A DNA stretch of 64,000 nucleotides from Paenibacillus elgii NBRC 100335 (GTDB taxonomy: Bacteria; Bacillota; Bacilli; Paenibacillales; NBRC-103111). The stretch is taken from NCBI RefSeq assembly GCF_004000865.1, contig NZ_BIMB01000026.1:1-64000 (forward strand). The letters run 5' to 3'. The notes under the pieces were generated by a model that made no database searches, had not been told where the DNA came from, and was given only the letters and a program-made list of their open reading frames with translations. Below are positions 35,786-44,785 of this stretch, piece after piece. How positions within the stretch are numbered: the stretch's first letter is position 1; each line of letters starts with the position of its first letter. A program made the translations under genes and the position numbers.

Positions 35786-35819
35786 ACCGCCCGACTTGCC
35801 CGAGTCGGGCGGTTTTTTA
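35786..35819. terminator. Terminator of the M29 aminopeptidase
   Basis: ACCGCCCGACT and AGTCGGGCGGT form a strong stem followed by TTTTTT. It lies just past the convergent LysR gene and may serve both. Confidence 0.85.
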
Positions 35820-35823
35820 TTCG

Positions 35824-36717
35824 TTACTCCGGTTGCGCATGGTGCTGGCATAAAAATCCGATAAACTGCTCCATGATCTGGTTCAGCGACATATCCTTCA
35901 AATAAATCAGCTCGAAATTGCGATTCAATTGCGGCAGTCCGGCGACTTCCACCTCACGGAACTCGTCCCGCTCCAGATCGTGGAGGATCGAGAAGCGCGG
36001 CAGAAACGCGATGCCCAGCCTTTGCTTGACCATCCGCTTGACCACCTCGATGTTATCCGCCTCCATGACCACGTGCCGGTCCAGCCGGTAGTGGCTGAAC
36101 GCTCCATTAATCAGCGTCCAATCGAGCGAGCCGCGATTGAACAAAATGAGCCGCTCCTTGGCGACATCCTCGATCGTCACCTGCTTGCGGTCGTGAAACG
36201 GATGACCCGGGTAAACCGCCAGCAGCATATCGTCCTTCAGGATCGGAATACGCCGGATCTGTGGATGATTGACGGCGCGGGCGATCCCGAAGGATACTTC
36301 ATGATTCAACACCATATCGAGCACCTGATGCGAATGCCCGGTCAAAAGCGTCAGCTTCACCTTCGGGTAAAGCGTCTGGAATTGCTCCACGAGCTGAGGC
36401 AGCAGATAAAAGGCCGCTCCGAATACGGAAGCGACGGACAGCTCGCCTTCCAACTTCCCATGAATCCGCTGGATCGCCTGCTGCCCGTCCTGAAGCGATT
36501 GCAGCATGTTTTTCGCGTAGGGAAGGAAGCTTTCGCCTTCCTCCGTCAAGGCGATGGCATGGCCGGTCCGTTGAAACAGCCTGCAGTTCAAGTCGGCTTC
36601 GAGCGCTTTGATCCTCTGGCTGACTGTAGGCTGGGACAAATACAGCAGGTTGGCCGCTTTGCTGAAGCTTCCACTCAGAGCCACCATGACAAAACATTCA
36701 ACATGATCCGTATTCAT
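35824..36717 (-). CDS. LysR-family regulator
   Basis: A 297-residue regulator. The N-terminal winged helix (FSKAANLLYLSQPTVSQRIK) lies in residues 18-37 and a two-lobe effector domain fills the rest. It is divergent from the D-amino-acid aminotransferase operon with 124 bases between, the standard LysR layout, so it probably activates that operon. The effector is unknown; a D-amino acid or peptide is a guess. Its end faces the M29 aminopeptidase across a shared terminator. Confidence 0.9.
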   Translation of the reverse strand: MNTDHVECFVMVALSGSFSKAANLLYLSQPTVSQRIKALEADLNCRLFQRTGHAIALTEEGESFLPYAKNMLQSLQDGQQAIQRIHGKLEGELSVASVFGAAFYLLPQLVEQFQTLYPKVKLTLLTGHSHQVLDMVLNHEVSFGIARAVNHPQIRRIPILKDDMLLAVYPGHPFHDRKQVTIEDVAKERLILFNRGSLDWTLINGAFSHYRLDRHVVMEADNIEVVKRMVKQRLGIAFLPRFSILHDLERDEFREVEVAGLPQLNRNFELIYLKDMSLNQIMEQFIGFLCQHHAQPE

Positions 36718-36841
36718 AAAATGCCTCCCATCCTCGTATTATATTTTCTTATACCCGTTATGTCATTATCCTATTGGACCGGCCTGCGGAAATCGATTAG
36801 TTTGTTAATAACATGGGAAATGAACAGGGAGGGGCTGCATC

Positions 36842-37684
36842 ATGGCTTTGGCTTATTTTAACGGGAGCTTTATCCAGTCGGACGAACCGGCCGTTCCGAT
36901 CGACGAACGGGGACATCAATTCGGGGACGGCGTATATGAGGTGATCCGGATTTATAAGGGGCGGCCTTTTATGCTCGACGAGCATTTGGACCGGTTGTTC
37001 AAGAGCGCCGCAGCGATCCGTTTGGAGATTGGGCACGACAGCGAGTCGCTGAAGCGGGTGATCGGCGAATTGACGCAAAAAAGCGGGCTGTCGGATCTCG
37101 ATCTGTATGTGCAGGCGACCCGCGGCATCGCTCCCCGCAATCATTTGTTTCCGGCCTGCCCGGCGTCCGTATCGATGACGGCGAAGCCGTTTCGGGAAAT
37201 ACCGGCCGAGGCAAGGGCAATCGGTGTCAGCGTTATGCTGCATCCGGACGAGCGCTGGCTGAACTGCTGGATCAAGTCGCTCAACCTGTTGCCTAACATT
37301 TTAGCCAAGCAAGCCGCGTCCGAACGCGGATGTCTGGAAGCGATTCTCGTACGGGACGGGGTTGTGACGGAAGGAACAAGCTCCAACGTATACCTGGTCA
37401 AAGATGGAGCGATCCGGACGGCGCCGCTGTCCAATCAGATTTTGGCGGGCATTACGAGAATGGCGGTGCAGCGGATCGCGCACGAGCTGCGCATCCCGTT
37501 CGTCGAACAATCGTTTACGCCGGAGGAGCTGCGGCAGGCGGATGAAGCGTTCATCACCAGTACGACGACGGAAGTGATGCCGGTCGTCCGTTTCGAGGAC
37601 GGAAGCCTGATCCGGGACAGTAAGCCCGGACCGGTCGCGCGGGCGCTGTACGAACGGTTCCGTACGATAACGGGACAGGACTAG
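36842..37684 (+). CDS. dat: D-amino-acid aminotransferase
   Basis: A 280-residue PLP enzyme of the class IV (branched-chain/D-amino-acid) fold that moves amino groups between D-amino acids and 2-oxo acids. The start FNGSFIQSDEPAVPIDERG and FGDGVYEVIRIYKG are typical of Dat, the PLP lysine is in WIKSLNLLPN near residue 146, and EGTSSNVYLV follows. It opens a four-gene operon with peptidases (gaps of 15-30 bases), facing a LysR gene. It can supply D-glutamate or D-alanine for the wall, or degrade D-amino acids freed by the neighbouring enzymes. Confidence 0.92.
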   Translation: MALAYFNGSFIQSDEPAVPIDERGHQFGDGVYEVIRIYKGRPFMLDEHLDRLFKSAAAIRLEIGHDSESLKRVIGELTQKSGLSDLDLYVQATRGIAPRNHLFPACPASVSMTAKPFREIPAEARAIGVSVMLHPDERWLNCWIKSLNLLPNILAKQAASERGCLEAILVRDGVVTEGTSSNVYLVKDGAIRTAPLSNQILAGITRMAVQRIAHELRIPFVEQSFTPEELRQADEAFITSTTTEVMPVVRFEDGSLIRDSKPGPVARALYERFRTITGQD

Positions 37685-37702
37685 GAAAGGTTGGAGCAAA
37701 AA

Positions 37703-38641
37703 ATGGGGAAAAACATGGAAATCATCGACTTTCATTGCGATGTGCTGTATAAGTTCTGGAAAAGCGGCGGGGAGCTGTCGTACGGCAGCTCGGAGGAGCT
37801 GGCGACGAATAAAACAAGGCTTCAGCAAGGCGGCGTGAAGGCCCAGTGCTTTGCCGTCTTCGTTCCGCCTCACCTCAAGGCGGAACAGAAGTTTCAAGCG
37901 GCGCTGGATCAGATTCATTATTTTTACGACGAGGTGCTCGGGAAGCATCCGGAAATGAAGCAGATTCGAGACTGGGCCGATTTCGACGCGCTCGAACCGG
38001 GGCAGATTGGAGCCATGCTGACGCTGGAAGGCGTCGATCCTATCGGCAACGACCTGCGCCAGCTGAACATTTTATACCAGCTTGGCGTGCGTGCGGTCGG
38101 CTTGACCTGGAACTACGCGAACCTCGCGGCCGATGGCGTGCTGGAGCCACGCGGCGCGGGGTTGACCTCGTTCGGCCGGGACATTGTGCGCTTCAATAAC
38201 GAGCACCGGCTGCTTACCGATGTCGCTCATCTATGCGAGCGGGCGTTCTGGGATGTGGTTGAGCTGGCAGATTATCCGATGGCGAGCCACGCCAACGCGC
38301 GGGCGGTTTGCGATCACCCGCGCAATTTAACGGACGAACAGGCCAAGGCGCTGTTTGCCAAGGGCGGGACGCTTCACGTCATTTATTGCCCTGCCTTTGT
38401 GAAGCGGGTAAGGCATGTAACGATCGCCGATTTATTAAAGCATATCGATCATTTGTGCGCGCTCGGCGGCGTGCGGCATATCGGGCTCGGTTCGGATTTT
38501 GACGGCATTTCCGAGTTTGTCGCAGACTTGGAGCACGCGGGCAAAAGCCAGAACTTGATCAACGAGCTGCTAAAATATTATAAGGAAGAAGAAGTGCGCG
38601 GATTTGCCGCCGAGAACTTTTTGCGCAACCGTCCGAAGTAA
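37703..38641 (+). CDS. Membrane-dipeptidase family (M19) peptidase
   Basis: A 312-residue zinc dipeptidase. DFHCDVLYKFW carries the H-x-D metal pair at residue 8, LTLEGVDP the bridging Glu near 118, and LTDVAHLCE and SHANARAV the later His ligands. GLGSDFDGI is the substrate Asp. M19 enzymes accept dipeptides with a C-terminal D-residue, which fits the D-amino-acid aminotransferase next to it. ATG 37703 has GGAG six bases upstream; the frame start at 37691 is a TTG with worse spacing. Confidence 0.9.
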   Translation: MGKNMEIIDFHCDVLYKFWKSGGELSYGSSEELATNKTRLQQGGVKAQCFAVFVPPHLKAEQKFQAALDQIHYFYDEVLGKHPEMKQIRDWADFDALEPGQIGAMLTLEGVDPIGNDLRQLNILYQLGVRAVGLTWNYANLAADGVLEPRGAGLTSFGRDIVRFNNEHRLLTDVAHLCERAFWDVVELADYPMASHANARAVCDHPRNLTDEQAKALFAKGGTLHVIYCPAFVKRVRHVTIADLLKHIDHLCALGGVRHIGLGSDFDGISEFVADLEHAGKSQNLINELLKYYKEEEVRGFAAENFLRNRPK

Positions 38642-38671
38642 GCGGACCGTGCAGTCTATGGAGGTGCTATC

Positions 38672-40000
38672 ATGACCGGCAACTGGTCCGAATTCGAAGC
38701 CTATGTGAAGGCGATGATGGAGAAAGAAGCGATCCCCGGGGCGGCCGTGGCCGTCTCGCTGCGCGGGAAGACCGTCTATCAGCAGGGGTTCGGCGTAAGA
38801 AATATGGAAACGGGTGAGCCGGTTACCCCGGATACGGTGTTCGGCATCGCGTCGGTTACCAAATCGTTCACGGCCTTAGCCATCATGCAGCTTACGGAGG
38901 AAGGAAAGCTTGCGTTGGATGATCCCGTTACGAAGCACCTTCCCGAGTTCAAGCTGCGCACTTCCGGCGGAGTGCGGAGCGACGGTATCAAAGTGCGGCA
39001 CTTGCTTTCCCACACGGCGGGCGTCCCGCCCATGCGCCGCCGGGAGGAGCTTCGGCGGTTCGCCGAACACCTCGACTATTTGGCGTGCGAAGAGATTGAG
39101 CTTTTGGGAGCGCCGGGGGACTATTTCAGCTACTGCAACGACACGTTTCTGCTGCTCGGGGCAATCATCGAACGGCTGACGGGCCGCCCGTTCCGAACGG
39201 CGATCACGGAGCGGATTTTGGAGCCGCTGCAGATGCGGCGGTCGACGTTCAGCTTGGATGAGCTGGCTGCTTGGGATAATGTCTCCGTGCCGTATGTGAA
39301 GCGGGGCGGTACACAGACGCTGGACGTGGTACCGTGGCCTAAGCTGGGGAACTACGAAGCGGGCGGCGGCATCCGGTCGACGGTGCGCGATCTGCTGAAG
39401 TACGGGCAAATGTATGTGGGTGATGCCCCGACTTCGAACGGCGGCCCCGTGGTGCGAAGCGAGAGCTTGAGGCAGATGTGGGAACCGATTCACCGGATCG
39501 GAAGAAATGTGTTCTACGGCTGCGCGCTGCGGGTGATCCCCGATTACTCTGGCGTTACGCTTGTCGAGCACGGAGGTGGTCAGCCCGGGGTGTCGTCGTA
39601 TTTTGGCTTCGTGCCCGAACGCGGGCTTGTAGCCGCCGTCTTGACGAACGTGGCGAACGTGCCCGCAAACGAGCTGTGGTTGGCGGCGGTCAATACGGCG
39701 CTCGGCTTCCCCTTGGAGCAAAAGAGCAATGTGGAGCCGACGTACGAGGCCTCCCCGGAGGAACTGCGGCGTCTGACCGGCGCTTACCGGTCCGCCGAGG
39801 GTGGCAGCGTCGACATCGTCCTCGACGGGAACTTGCCCGTCGCTGAAATTGACGGCAAAGCCTTCGCGCTGCGGGCTAGCGACGACCGTACGCTTGTCAT
39901 CGCAGACAGCGGGTATCCGATCCGGTTCTTCTTCAAGGATGAGCCGCAGGCTTGGGCGGCCTTCTACGGCTCCCGCATGCTGCGTCGCGTAAACGAATAG
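38672..40000 (+). CDS. Serine hydrolase, beta-lactamase/D-aminopeptidase (S12) type
   Basis: A 442-residue protein without signal peptide. The serine motif SVTK lies near residue 65, YCN (the Y-x-N motif) near 152 and HGGGQPG (the K/H-x-G motif) near 307, so the penicillin-binding fold is complete. About 110 C-terminal residues form an extra beta domain as in D-aminopeptidase DAP. It is cytoplasmic and sits in a D-amino-acid operon, so peptide or D-residue release is likelier than drug resistance. GGAGG precedes the ATG. Confidence 0.87.
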   Translation: MTGNWSEFEAYVKAMMEKEAIPGAAVAVSLRGKTVYQQGFGVRNMETGEPVTPDTVFGIASVTKSFTALAIMQLTEEGKLALDDPVTKHLPEFKLRTSGGVRSDGIKVRHLLSHTAGVPPMRRREELRRFAEHLDYLACEEIELLGAPGDYFSYCNDTFLLLGAIIERLTGRPFRTAITERILEPLQMRRSTFSLDELAAWDNVSVPYVKRGGTQTLDVVPWPKLGNYEAGGGIRSTVRDLLKYGQMYVGDAPTSNGGPVVRSESLRQMWEPIHRIGRNVFYGCALRVIPDYSGVTLVEHGGGQPGVSSYFGFVPERGLVAAVLTNVANVPANELWLAAVNTALGFPLEQKSNVEPTYEASPEELRRLTGAYRSAEGGSVDIVLDGNLPVAEIDGKAFALRASDDRTLVIADSGYPIRFFFKDEPQAWAAFYGSRMLRRVNE

Positions 40001-40015
40001 AGGGAGAATAGTTTA

Positions 40016-41098
40016 ATGAGCAGAAAACGATTGCGCGATTACGGATTTACCGTCGGAAAGCTTCCGACTGGACGGTTTAACAGCATCACGGATGTCCCCG
40101 GAGTATTCGTAGGGCATGTGACGTTACACGAGGACGGCCCCGATGCTTGCGTCCGGACGGGGGTTACGGCGATTTTGCCGCACCCGGGCGATTGGTTTCG
40201 CGAGAAAACGGTTGCCGCGGCGCATGTGATCAACGGCTTCGGCAAAACGGCCGGTCTGGTTCAAGTTGACGAGCTGGGCGTCATCGAATCGCCGATTATG
40301 CTGACGAATACGTTCGGCGTACCGGCGGTGACCGAAGGGACGCTTCGTTACATGCTGGCGCAGGATGACGGGATCGGAGACCGCGACGGCTCGCTGAACG
40401 TCGTCACCGGGGAGTGCAACGACTCGTTGCTCAACGACATGAGAGGACTTCACGTCCGTCCGGAGCACGCGATGGAAGCGATCCGGCAGGGATGGGCAGC
40501 CACGGACCGCCGCGTCTTGGAAGGGGCGGTCGGAGCCGGAACCGGGATGGTCTGCTTTGGCTACAAGGGAGGAATCGGGACATCGTCCAGACAGGTGGAA
40601 GTGGACGGGCAAATTTACCATTTCGGGGTGTTGGTGCTGACGAACTTCGGCCTTGGGGAAGACTTGACCATACTTGGGAAGCCTGTGGGCGAATCCCTTC
40701 GGGCGAAACCAGAGGAAACGCGGGACAACGACGGCTCGATCATCATCGTGATTGGCACCGACTTGCCGATGGACGCCCGTCAACTGAAGCGGATTGCCAA
40801 GCGGGCGGGCTTCGGCTTGGCGCGTACCGGCTCGATCGCCCATCACGGAAGCGGCGATATCGCGATCGCCTTCAGCAACGGCAACCGCATTCCGCATACG
40901 CCGGCTTCCGGTGTGCTGGAGCTCCGCGTCGTTCGCGAAGACGGCCGCTTGATGTCCGACTGCTTCCGCGCCGTCGTGGAGGCGACCGAGGAAGCGATCT
41001 ATAACTCCTTGTTTATGGCGGAGACGACCACGGGGCGCCAAGGTAGAACGATTGCTGCTCTACCGATTGAGGAAGTGCTGGCCGTACTAGAAGGCTGA
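40016..41098 (+). CDS. P1-family aminopeptidase, DmpA/BapA-like
   Basis: A 360-residue self-processing aminopeptidase. The start matches DmpA (SITDVPGVFVGHVTL). The autocleavage and catalytic Ser lies in RDNDGSIIIVIGTDLPM near residue 240, preceded by the usual substrate loop, and the protein ends after a conserved helix. DmpA-type enzymes cut N-terminal L- and D-alanine or beta-amino acids from peptides. It is the last gene of the dat operon and completes a set of enzymes for peptides with D-residues. GGGAG lies ahead of ATG. Confidence 0.9.
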   Translation: MSRKRLRDYGFTVGKLPTGRFNSITDVPGVFVGHVTLHEDGPDACVRTGVTAILPHPGDWFREKTVAAAHVINGFGKTAGLVQVDELGVIESPIMLTNTFGVPAVTEGTLRYMLAQDDGIGDRDGSLNVVTGECNDSLLNDMRGLHVRPEHAMEAIRQGWAATDRRVLEGAVGAGTGMVCFGYKGGIGTSSRQVEVDGQIYHFGVLVLTNFGLGEDLTILGKPVGESLRAKPEETRDNDGSIIIVIGTDLPMDARQLKRIAKRAGFGLARTGSIAHHGSGDIAIAFSNGNRIPHTPASGVLELRVVREDGRLMSDCFRAVVEATEEAIYNSLFMAETTTGRQGRTIAALPIEEVLAVLEG

Positions 41099-41104
41099 TC
41101 GGGA

Positions 41105-42295
41105 TCAAGGCTCATACCCGATCAGCCAATCCAGGCGGCGGATTTGCATCCGGGCGGGGAGCAGGCGAAGCAGCCGGTTCCGGACGGCAATGGCGGCGGG
41201 GTTCGCGAGCTGCACCATCCGGCCCATCGCGCGTGACCTGCGGACGACCAGCGCGGTCCGTCCGAACCGCTCCCGCTCATATTGCTGCAGAGCGGCGGCG
41301 ACATCGGACGTGCCCGGCATGCCACATGCCTGCCGCAAGCAGCGGGCTAACGCAAGGGCGTCCTCCATCGCCTGCGCCCCGCCTTGCCCAAGGTTGGGCA
41401 GCATCGGATGCGCGGCGTCGCCGAGCAAGGTCACGCGCCCCCGGCTCCAGCCGGCGAGCGGCTGGCGGTCGAAAATATCGTGCGAAAGGATGGAGGTCTC
41501 ATCGGTCGCGGCGATCAGCGCCTCAATCGGCTCCATCCAGCCGCGAAACCGGCATAGTGCGGCCGCCTTTCTCTCGGAGGGTGGGAGCTCTTGGCCTTGT
41601 GGCGCGCTGGCGGTGGTGAACCAGAAGATGCGTCCTTGTCCGATCCCCGACACGCCGAACCGCTTGCCCGGTCCCCAGGCTTCGAAGCCGCCACCCTGAT
41701 CGAACGGGTACCGTTCGTCGTGCCAATGCGCAATGCCCCGCAGCGCGGTATATCCCGCATAACGAAGCGGGGCGCTCTCGCCGAAGAGCTGCGCCCGAAC
41801 GGTGGAGTGCAGGCCGTCGGCACCGATCAGCACGTCCCCTTCGGCGGTCGTGCCGTCCTCGAAGACGGCCTTGACGCTTCGCTCGTTTTGCTCCCAGCGG
41901 CGCAATTTCTTATCTGTCCGTACCGTTCCGGGCTCCAGACGGCCAAGCAGAACGGAATGCAGATCGGCCCGGTGGATCAGGTAGCTTTGCGCCCCGTAGC
42001 GCCGGGCCTGCTCTTCTGTCGGAAGCGATACTAGCAGCCGTCCGTCCGATGTATAAATCTCCGCTTGCCGCAGAGGAGCCCCGAGACGGTTTACCTGCTC
42101 GTCCGCTCCAAGCTGCCGCAGCGCTTTCATGGCATTGGCGGCGAGGACGATGCCTGCGCCGATTCCTGACAGGGAGCGGGACCTCTCGTAGACCGAAACT
42201 TCCCATCCTGTGGTTTGCAGCGCAATGGCTGCGCACAATCCGCCGATACCGGCGCCGATAATGACCGCTCTTGGGCGGGATGAAGCCGATGCCAT
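41105..42295 (-). CDS. FAD-dependent aromatic-type monooxygenase
   Basis: A 396-residue flavin hydroxylase. The FAD-binding GAGIGGLCAAIAL lies at residue 12, the DG motif in LIGADGLHSTVR near 170 and the GD motif GRVTLLGDAAHPMLP near 295. These enzymes hydroxylate aromatic or other small substrates with NAD(P)H and oxygen (salicylate, 6-hydroxynicotinate types). I start at ATG 42295 behind GGAGAG; the frame to 42430 would include a polar region without a site. It converges on the dat operon, with only six bases between the stops. An inverted repeat lies in its upstream region. Confidence 0.88.
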   Translation of the reverse strand: MASASSRPRAVIIGAGIGGLCAAIALQTTGWEVSVYERSRSLSGIGAGIVLAANAMKALRQLGADEQVNRLGAPLRQAEIYTSDGRLLVSLPTEEQARRYGAQSYLIHRADLHSVLLGRLEPGTVRTDKKLRRWEQNERSVKAVFEDGTTAEGDVLIGADGLHSTVRAQLFGESAPLRYAGYTALRGIAHWHDERYPFDQGGGFEAWGPGKRFGVSGIGQGRIFWFTTASAPQGQELPPSERKAAALCRFRGWMEPIEALIAATDETSILSHDIFDRQPLAGWSRGRVTLLGDAAHPMLPNLGQGGAQAMEDALALARCLRQACGMPGTSDVAAALQQYERERFGRTALVVRRSRAMGRMVQLANPAAIAVRNRLLRLLPARMQIRRLDWLIGYEP

Positions 42296-42374
42296 GCGGG
42301 ACTCTCCTTTCGGGCAGCTAACGTTGCCAGTTAAGACGATACCCTGATTATAAGGCCAAGCTCCCGTTCCAACA

Positions 42375-42397
42375 ATGGTATCGTCCATCGGTACCAT
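42375..42397. promoter_or_regulatory. Inverted repeat upstream of the monooxygenase
   Basis: ATGGTATCG and CGGTACCAT flank five bases, nearly a perfect 23-base dyad 80 bases before the monooxygenase start. It is a candidate operator of an unidentified regulator. Confidence 0.5.
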
Positions 42398-42403
42398 CAT
42401 AGA

Positions 42404-42450
42404 AAAAGCCGTCCTCCGTTGGCAGTTCAACGGAAGGACGGCTTTCGCCT
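42404..42450 (-). terminator. Terminator of the OppA-like gene
   Basis: Read leftward, AAAGCCGTCCTTCCGTTG pairs with CAACGGAGGACGGCTTT and is followed by TTC. The rightward side carries a T-run as well, so it may work in both directions. Confidence 0.75.
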
Positions 42451-42466
42451 TTTTTAGCTCGGGGGC

Positions 42467-44134
42467 TTACTTCACATACGCCCACTTAAGCTCATATTCA
42501 AGCGCATACGGCGGGAAGACCACACCTTGCAGCTTCGGGTCTTTGAGCCAGCTCAGGGAGCGGAAGTAGTTCGGGATGAGCGGCATTTCCTCCATCAGTA
42601 TTTTTTCGCCGTCGACCATTAACTGGGAACGTTTCGCTTTGTCCATCTCGACTTGCGCGCCTTTAATTAACTTGTCGTATTCGGCATTGGACCAACCGGC
42701 ATCGTTGAATTCGTTGCCGGTCACGAACATTTCGAGGAACGTCATCGGATCGTTGTAATCGGCGCTCCAGCCGGAAAGAGACGCTTCGTATTTGTGGTTG
42801 TTCTCGTTATCTACGCGCAGCTTGTGCGGAACCGGCTCGCCGATGACATCGACGCCGAGATTTTGCTTCCATTGGGCGAGAATGAACTCGACGGATTTCG
42901 GTCCGACCCCGTTGTCGTCCGCTTGAAGCTTGAACTTCGGCAGCTGCGCCACGCCCAGTTCCTTCAAGCCTTCTTGCAGTAATTGCTTCGCTTTGGCCGG
43001 GTCGTATTTCGGCCGCAGATCGCCCGCTTTCTTGCGGAACTCTGTGCCGTTGCCGTCGCTCGTTCCGTTCGGTACGAAGCCGGTAGCCGGGACAGGGCCT
43101 TTGCCTGTAACCGTTTCAATAAACGCTTTGGAATCGATGGCAAGCGCCAGCGCTTGACGGACTTTTTTGTTTTTGAAGGCCGGGACGTTATCCTGGCTCA
43201 GCTTAATATACCAGGAAGACAGCTCGGGCTGGAGGACGAATTCCGGCTTTCCTTCCCATTGGTTGATGCTCTCGCGGGTAATGTTTTGCAACTGGGTCGC
43301 TCCGGTTTGGAACAGGTTCAGACCGGTGTTTTCGTCTTTGACGATGTTCAGCGTAATTTTTTCCAGTTTGACTTTATCTTTGTCCCAATATTTATCGTTT
43401 TTGACTAAGACGAGCTGCTGCTCATGGTCCCATTGGGCCAGCTTGAACGGACCCGGGCCGATGGCAGATTCTGCGTCTCCGCCGTTTTTGTCGCCGTATT
43501 TCTCTACGATGTCTTTGCGTTGCGGGAAAAATTGCAGGAAGGATAACTGCTCGGTGAAGAATGGAATCGGGCGTTCCAAAGTGATTTCAACGGTTTTATC
43601 GTCCAGCGCCTTAACGCCGAGCGCCTTCTTCGCCGCTTCGAGCTCTTCTGGGGTTTTCGCCTTTTGCACGTCCGCCCCGCCCTTCACCCAAGCTACCATG
43701 AACGCATATAGCGCCTTGGTCGAAGGGTCCAGCGTACGCTGGTACGAGTAGACGAAGTCTTGGGCTTTGACCGGCTGGCCGTCGGAGTAGACCAGGTTGT
43801 CTTTGAGCTGGATCGTGTACGTCTTACCGTCCTCCGAAATTTTCGGCATGTCTTTCGCCAGCCCCGGCTCGGCTTTGCCGTCCTTATTCAGACGGTACAG
43901 CCCTTCGCTAACGGCGTTCATGACGGTAAACGCTGCCACTTGCGTGGATTTGGAGACGTCCATCGCCCCCGGTTCCGTCCTGAAGTTAAGGGTAATCTCT
44001 TGCTTGGGGGCAGCGCTCTTCTCGCCGCCTTCGCTTCCGGGGGTCGTACTGGTGTTGCCGCCAGTACATCCGGCTGCCGTTGCGCCGACAACAGTCAGGA
44101 TGACCGTTGTAGCCAGCCATTTGCGAATCTTCAT
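42467..44134 (-). CDS. Oligopeptide-binding lipoprotein, OppA-like
   Basis: A 555-residue binding protein. The lipobox ends in TAAGC near residue 23, followed by a Gly/Thr-rich linker. The family-5 binding fold shows LNFRTEPGAMDVSKSTQVAA, then KDNLVYSDGQPVKAQDFVYS near residue 110, characteristic of OppA/DppE. No permease or ATPase genes adjoin, so it must use an Opp complex encoded elsewhere. It lies beside the D-peptide operon and could deliver its substrates. It could also re-import signalling peptides such as the one encoded at 34237. A long 5' leader (about 235 bases) precedes it. Confidence 0.9.
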   Translation of the reverse strand: MKIRKWLATTVILTVVGATAAGCTGGNTSTTPGSEGGEKSAAPKQEITLNFRTEPGAMDVSKSTQVAAFTVMNAVSEGLYRLNKDGKAEPGLAKDMPKISEDGKTYTIQLKDNLVYSDGQPVKAQDFVYSYQRTLDPSTKALYAFMVAWVKGGADVQKAKTPEELEAAKKALGVKALDDKTVEITLERPIPFFTEQLSFLQFFPQRKDIVEKYGDKNGGDAESAIGPGPFKLAQWDHEQQLVLVKNDKYWDKDKVKLEKITLNIVKDENTGLNLFQTGATQLQNITRESINQWEGKPEFVLQPELSSWYIKLSQDNVPAFKNKKVRQALALAIDSKAFIETVTGKGPVPATGFVPNGTSDGNGTEFRKKAGDLRPKYDPAKAKQLLQEGLKELGVAQLPKFKLQADDNGVGPKSVEFILAQWKQNLGVDVIGEPVPHKLRVDNENNHKYEASLSGWSADYNDPMTFLEMFVTGNEFNDAGWSNAEYDKLIKGAQVEMDKAKRSQLMVDGEKILMEEMPLIPNYFRSLSWLKDPKLQGVVFPPYALEYELKWAYVK

Positions 44135-44377
44135 AAGCTCGCTCCTTTTTCATTATTTTATATAATCAAGAACGACGATGAATCGTTCTGTGATCCCTTG
44201 GCAAAATTACGCAAGACGCATCGACTGCCGCGTTGGTTATGCAGGTTCTTATGAAGTAGGGAGTAGAGCAGCAGGACTAGCGGCTCGGGGACGGCGGGAG
44301 CATGGAGGAAGGCCCGGATGGAAGTGAATGCTCGTCCCAAATTCTAGGTGTGGTGAAATATTATTGGGTGATTTGTA

Positions 44378-44406
44378 ATATTAAGATTGTAAAAATATAT
44401 TACCAA
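44378..44406 (-). promoter_or_regulatory. Promoter of the OppA-like gene with long leader
   Basis: Read leftward, TTGGTA (44406-44401), 17 bases, TAATAT (44383-44378). The transcript would carry a leader of about 235 bases. I see no T-box or riboswitch core in it. The rest of 44407-44730 is AT-rich and shows no gene. Confidence 0.5.
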
Positions 44407-44730
44407 GCTACCACAATATACCAGTGTTTTCAATACAATTTTAATAAAATGTATTCGTTTTCAAAAAGAAAATGACAGGAAGGCTGTTAATGAAATAACC
44501 ATAGGTTAAAAGGGGGGAGGACGGCTGCAAAAATATCGGACGGCGTGTGCCCGGGGGAATGAAAGCGTAGGTCAAAAGAACGATGTGCCGAGGAGCGTTC
44601 GGGAGGAAGGTTGAAGCGCGAAAGGAAAACGATTTTTTTGGGATAAAATGTATAAAAATGACGAAAAAAGCGATATCCGCGGCCGGAGAAGATCAAGGCC
44701 AAGCTGAACGAGTATTTTTTTCGAAACCAC

Positions 44731-44758
44731 TGAAACCTAAATGCGCTCTCGCCGGTCT
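44731..44758 (+). promoter_or_regulatory. ECF-type promoter of the sigma-fusion gene
   Basis: TGAAAC (44731-44736), 16 bases, CGGTCT (44753-44758). This is the TGAAAC-N16-CGT-like form used by Bacillales ECF sigma factors, about 28 bases ahead of the gene. It suggests autoregulation. Confidence 0.6.
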
Positions 44759-44785
44759 AAAGGGTATACACGGGAGGGGAAGGAC

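Noticed and set aside
44135-44370. Possible T-box or riboswitch in the long leader of the OppA-like gene
   Set aside because: No T-box core, specifier hairpin or known riboswitch motif could be found; the leader stays unexplained.
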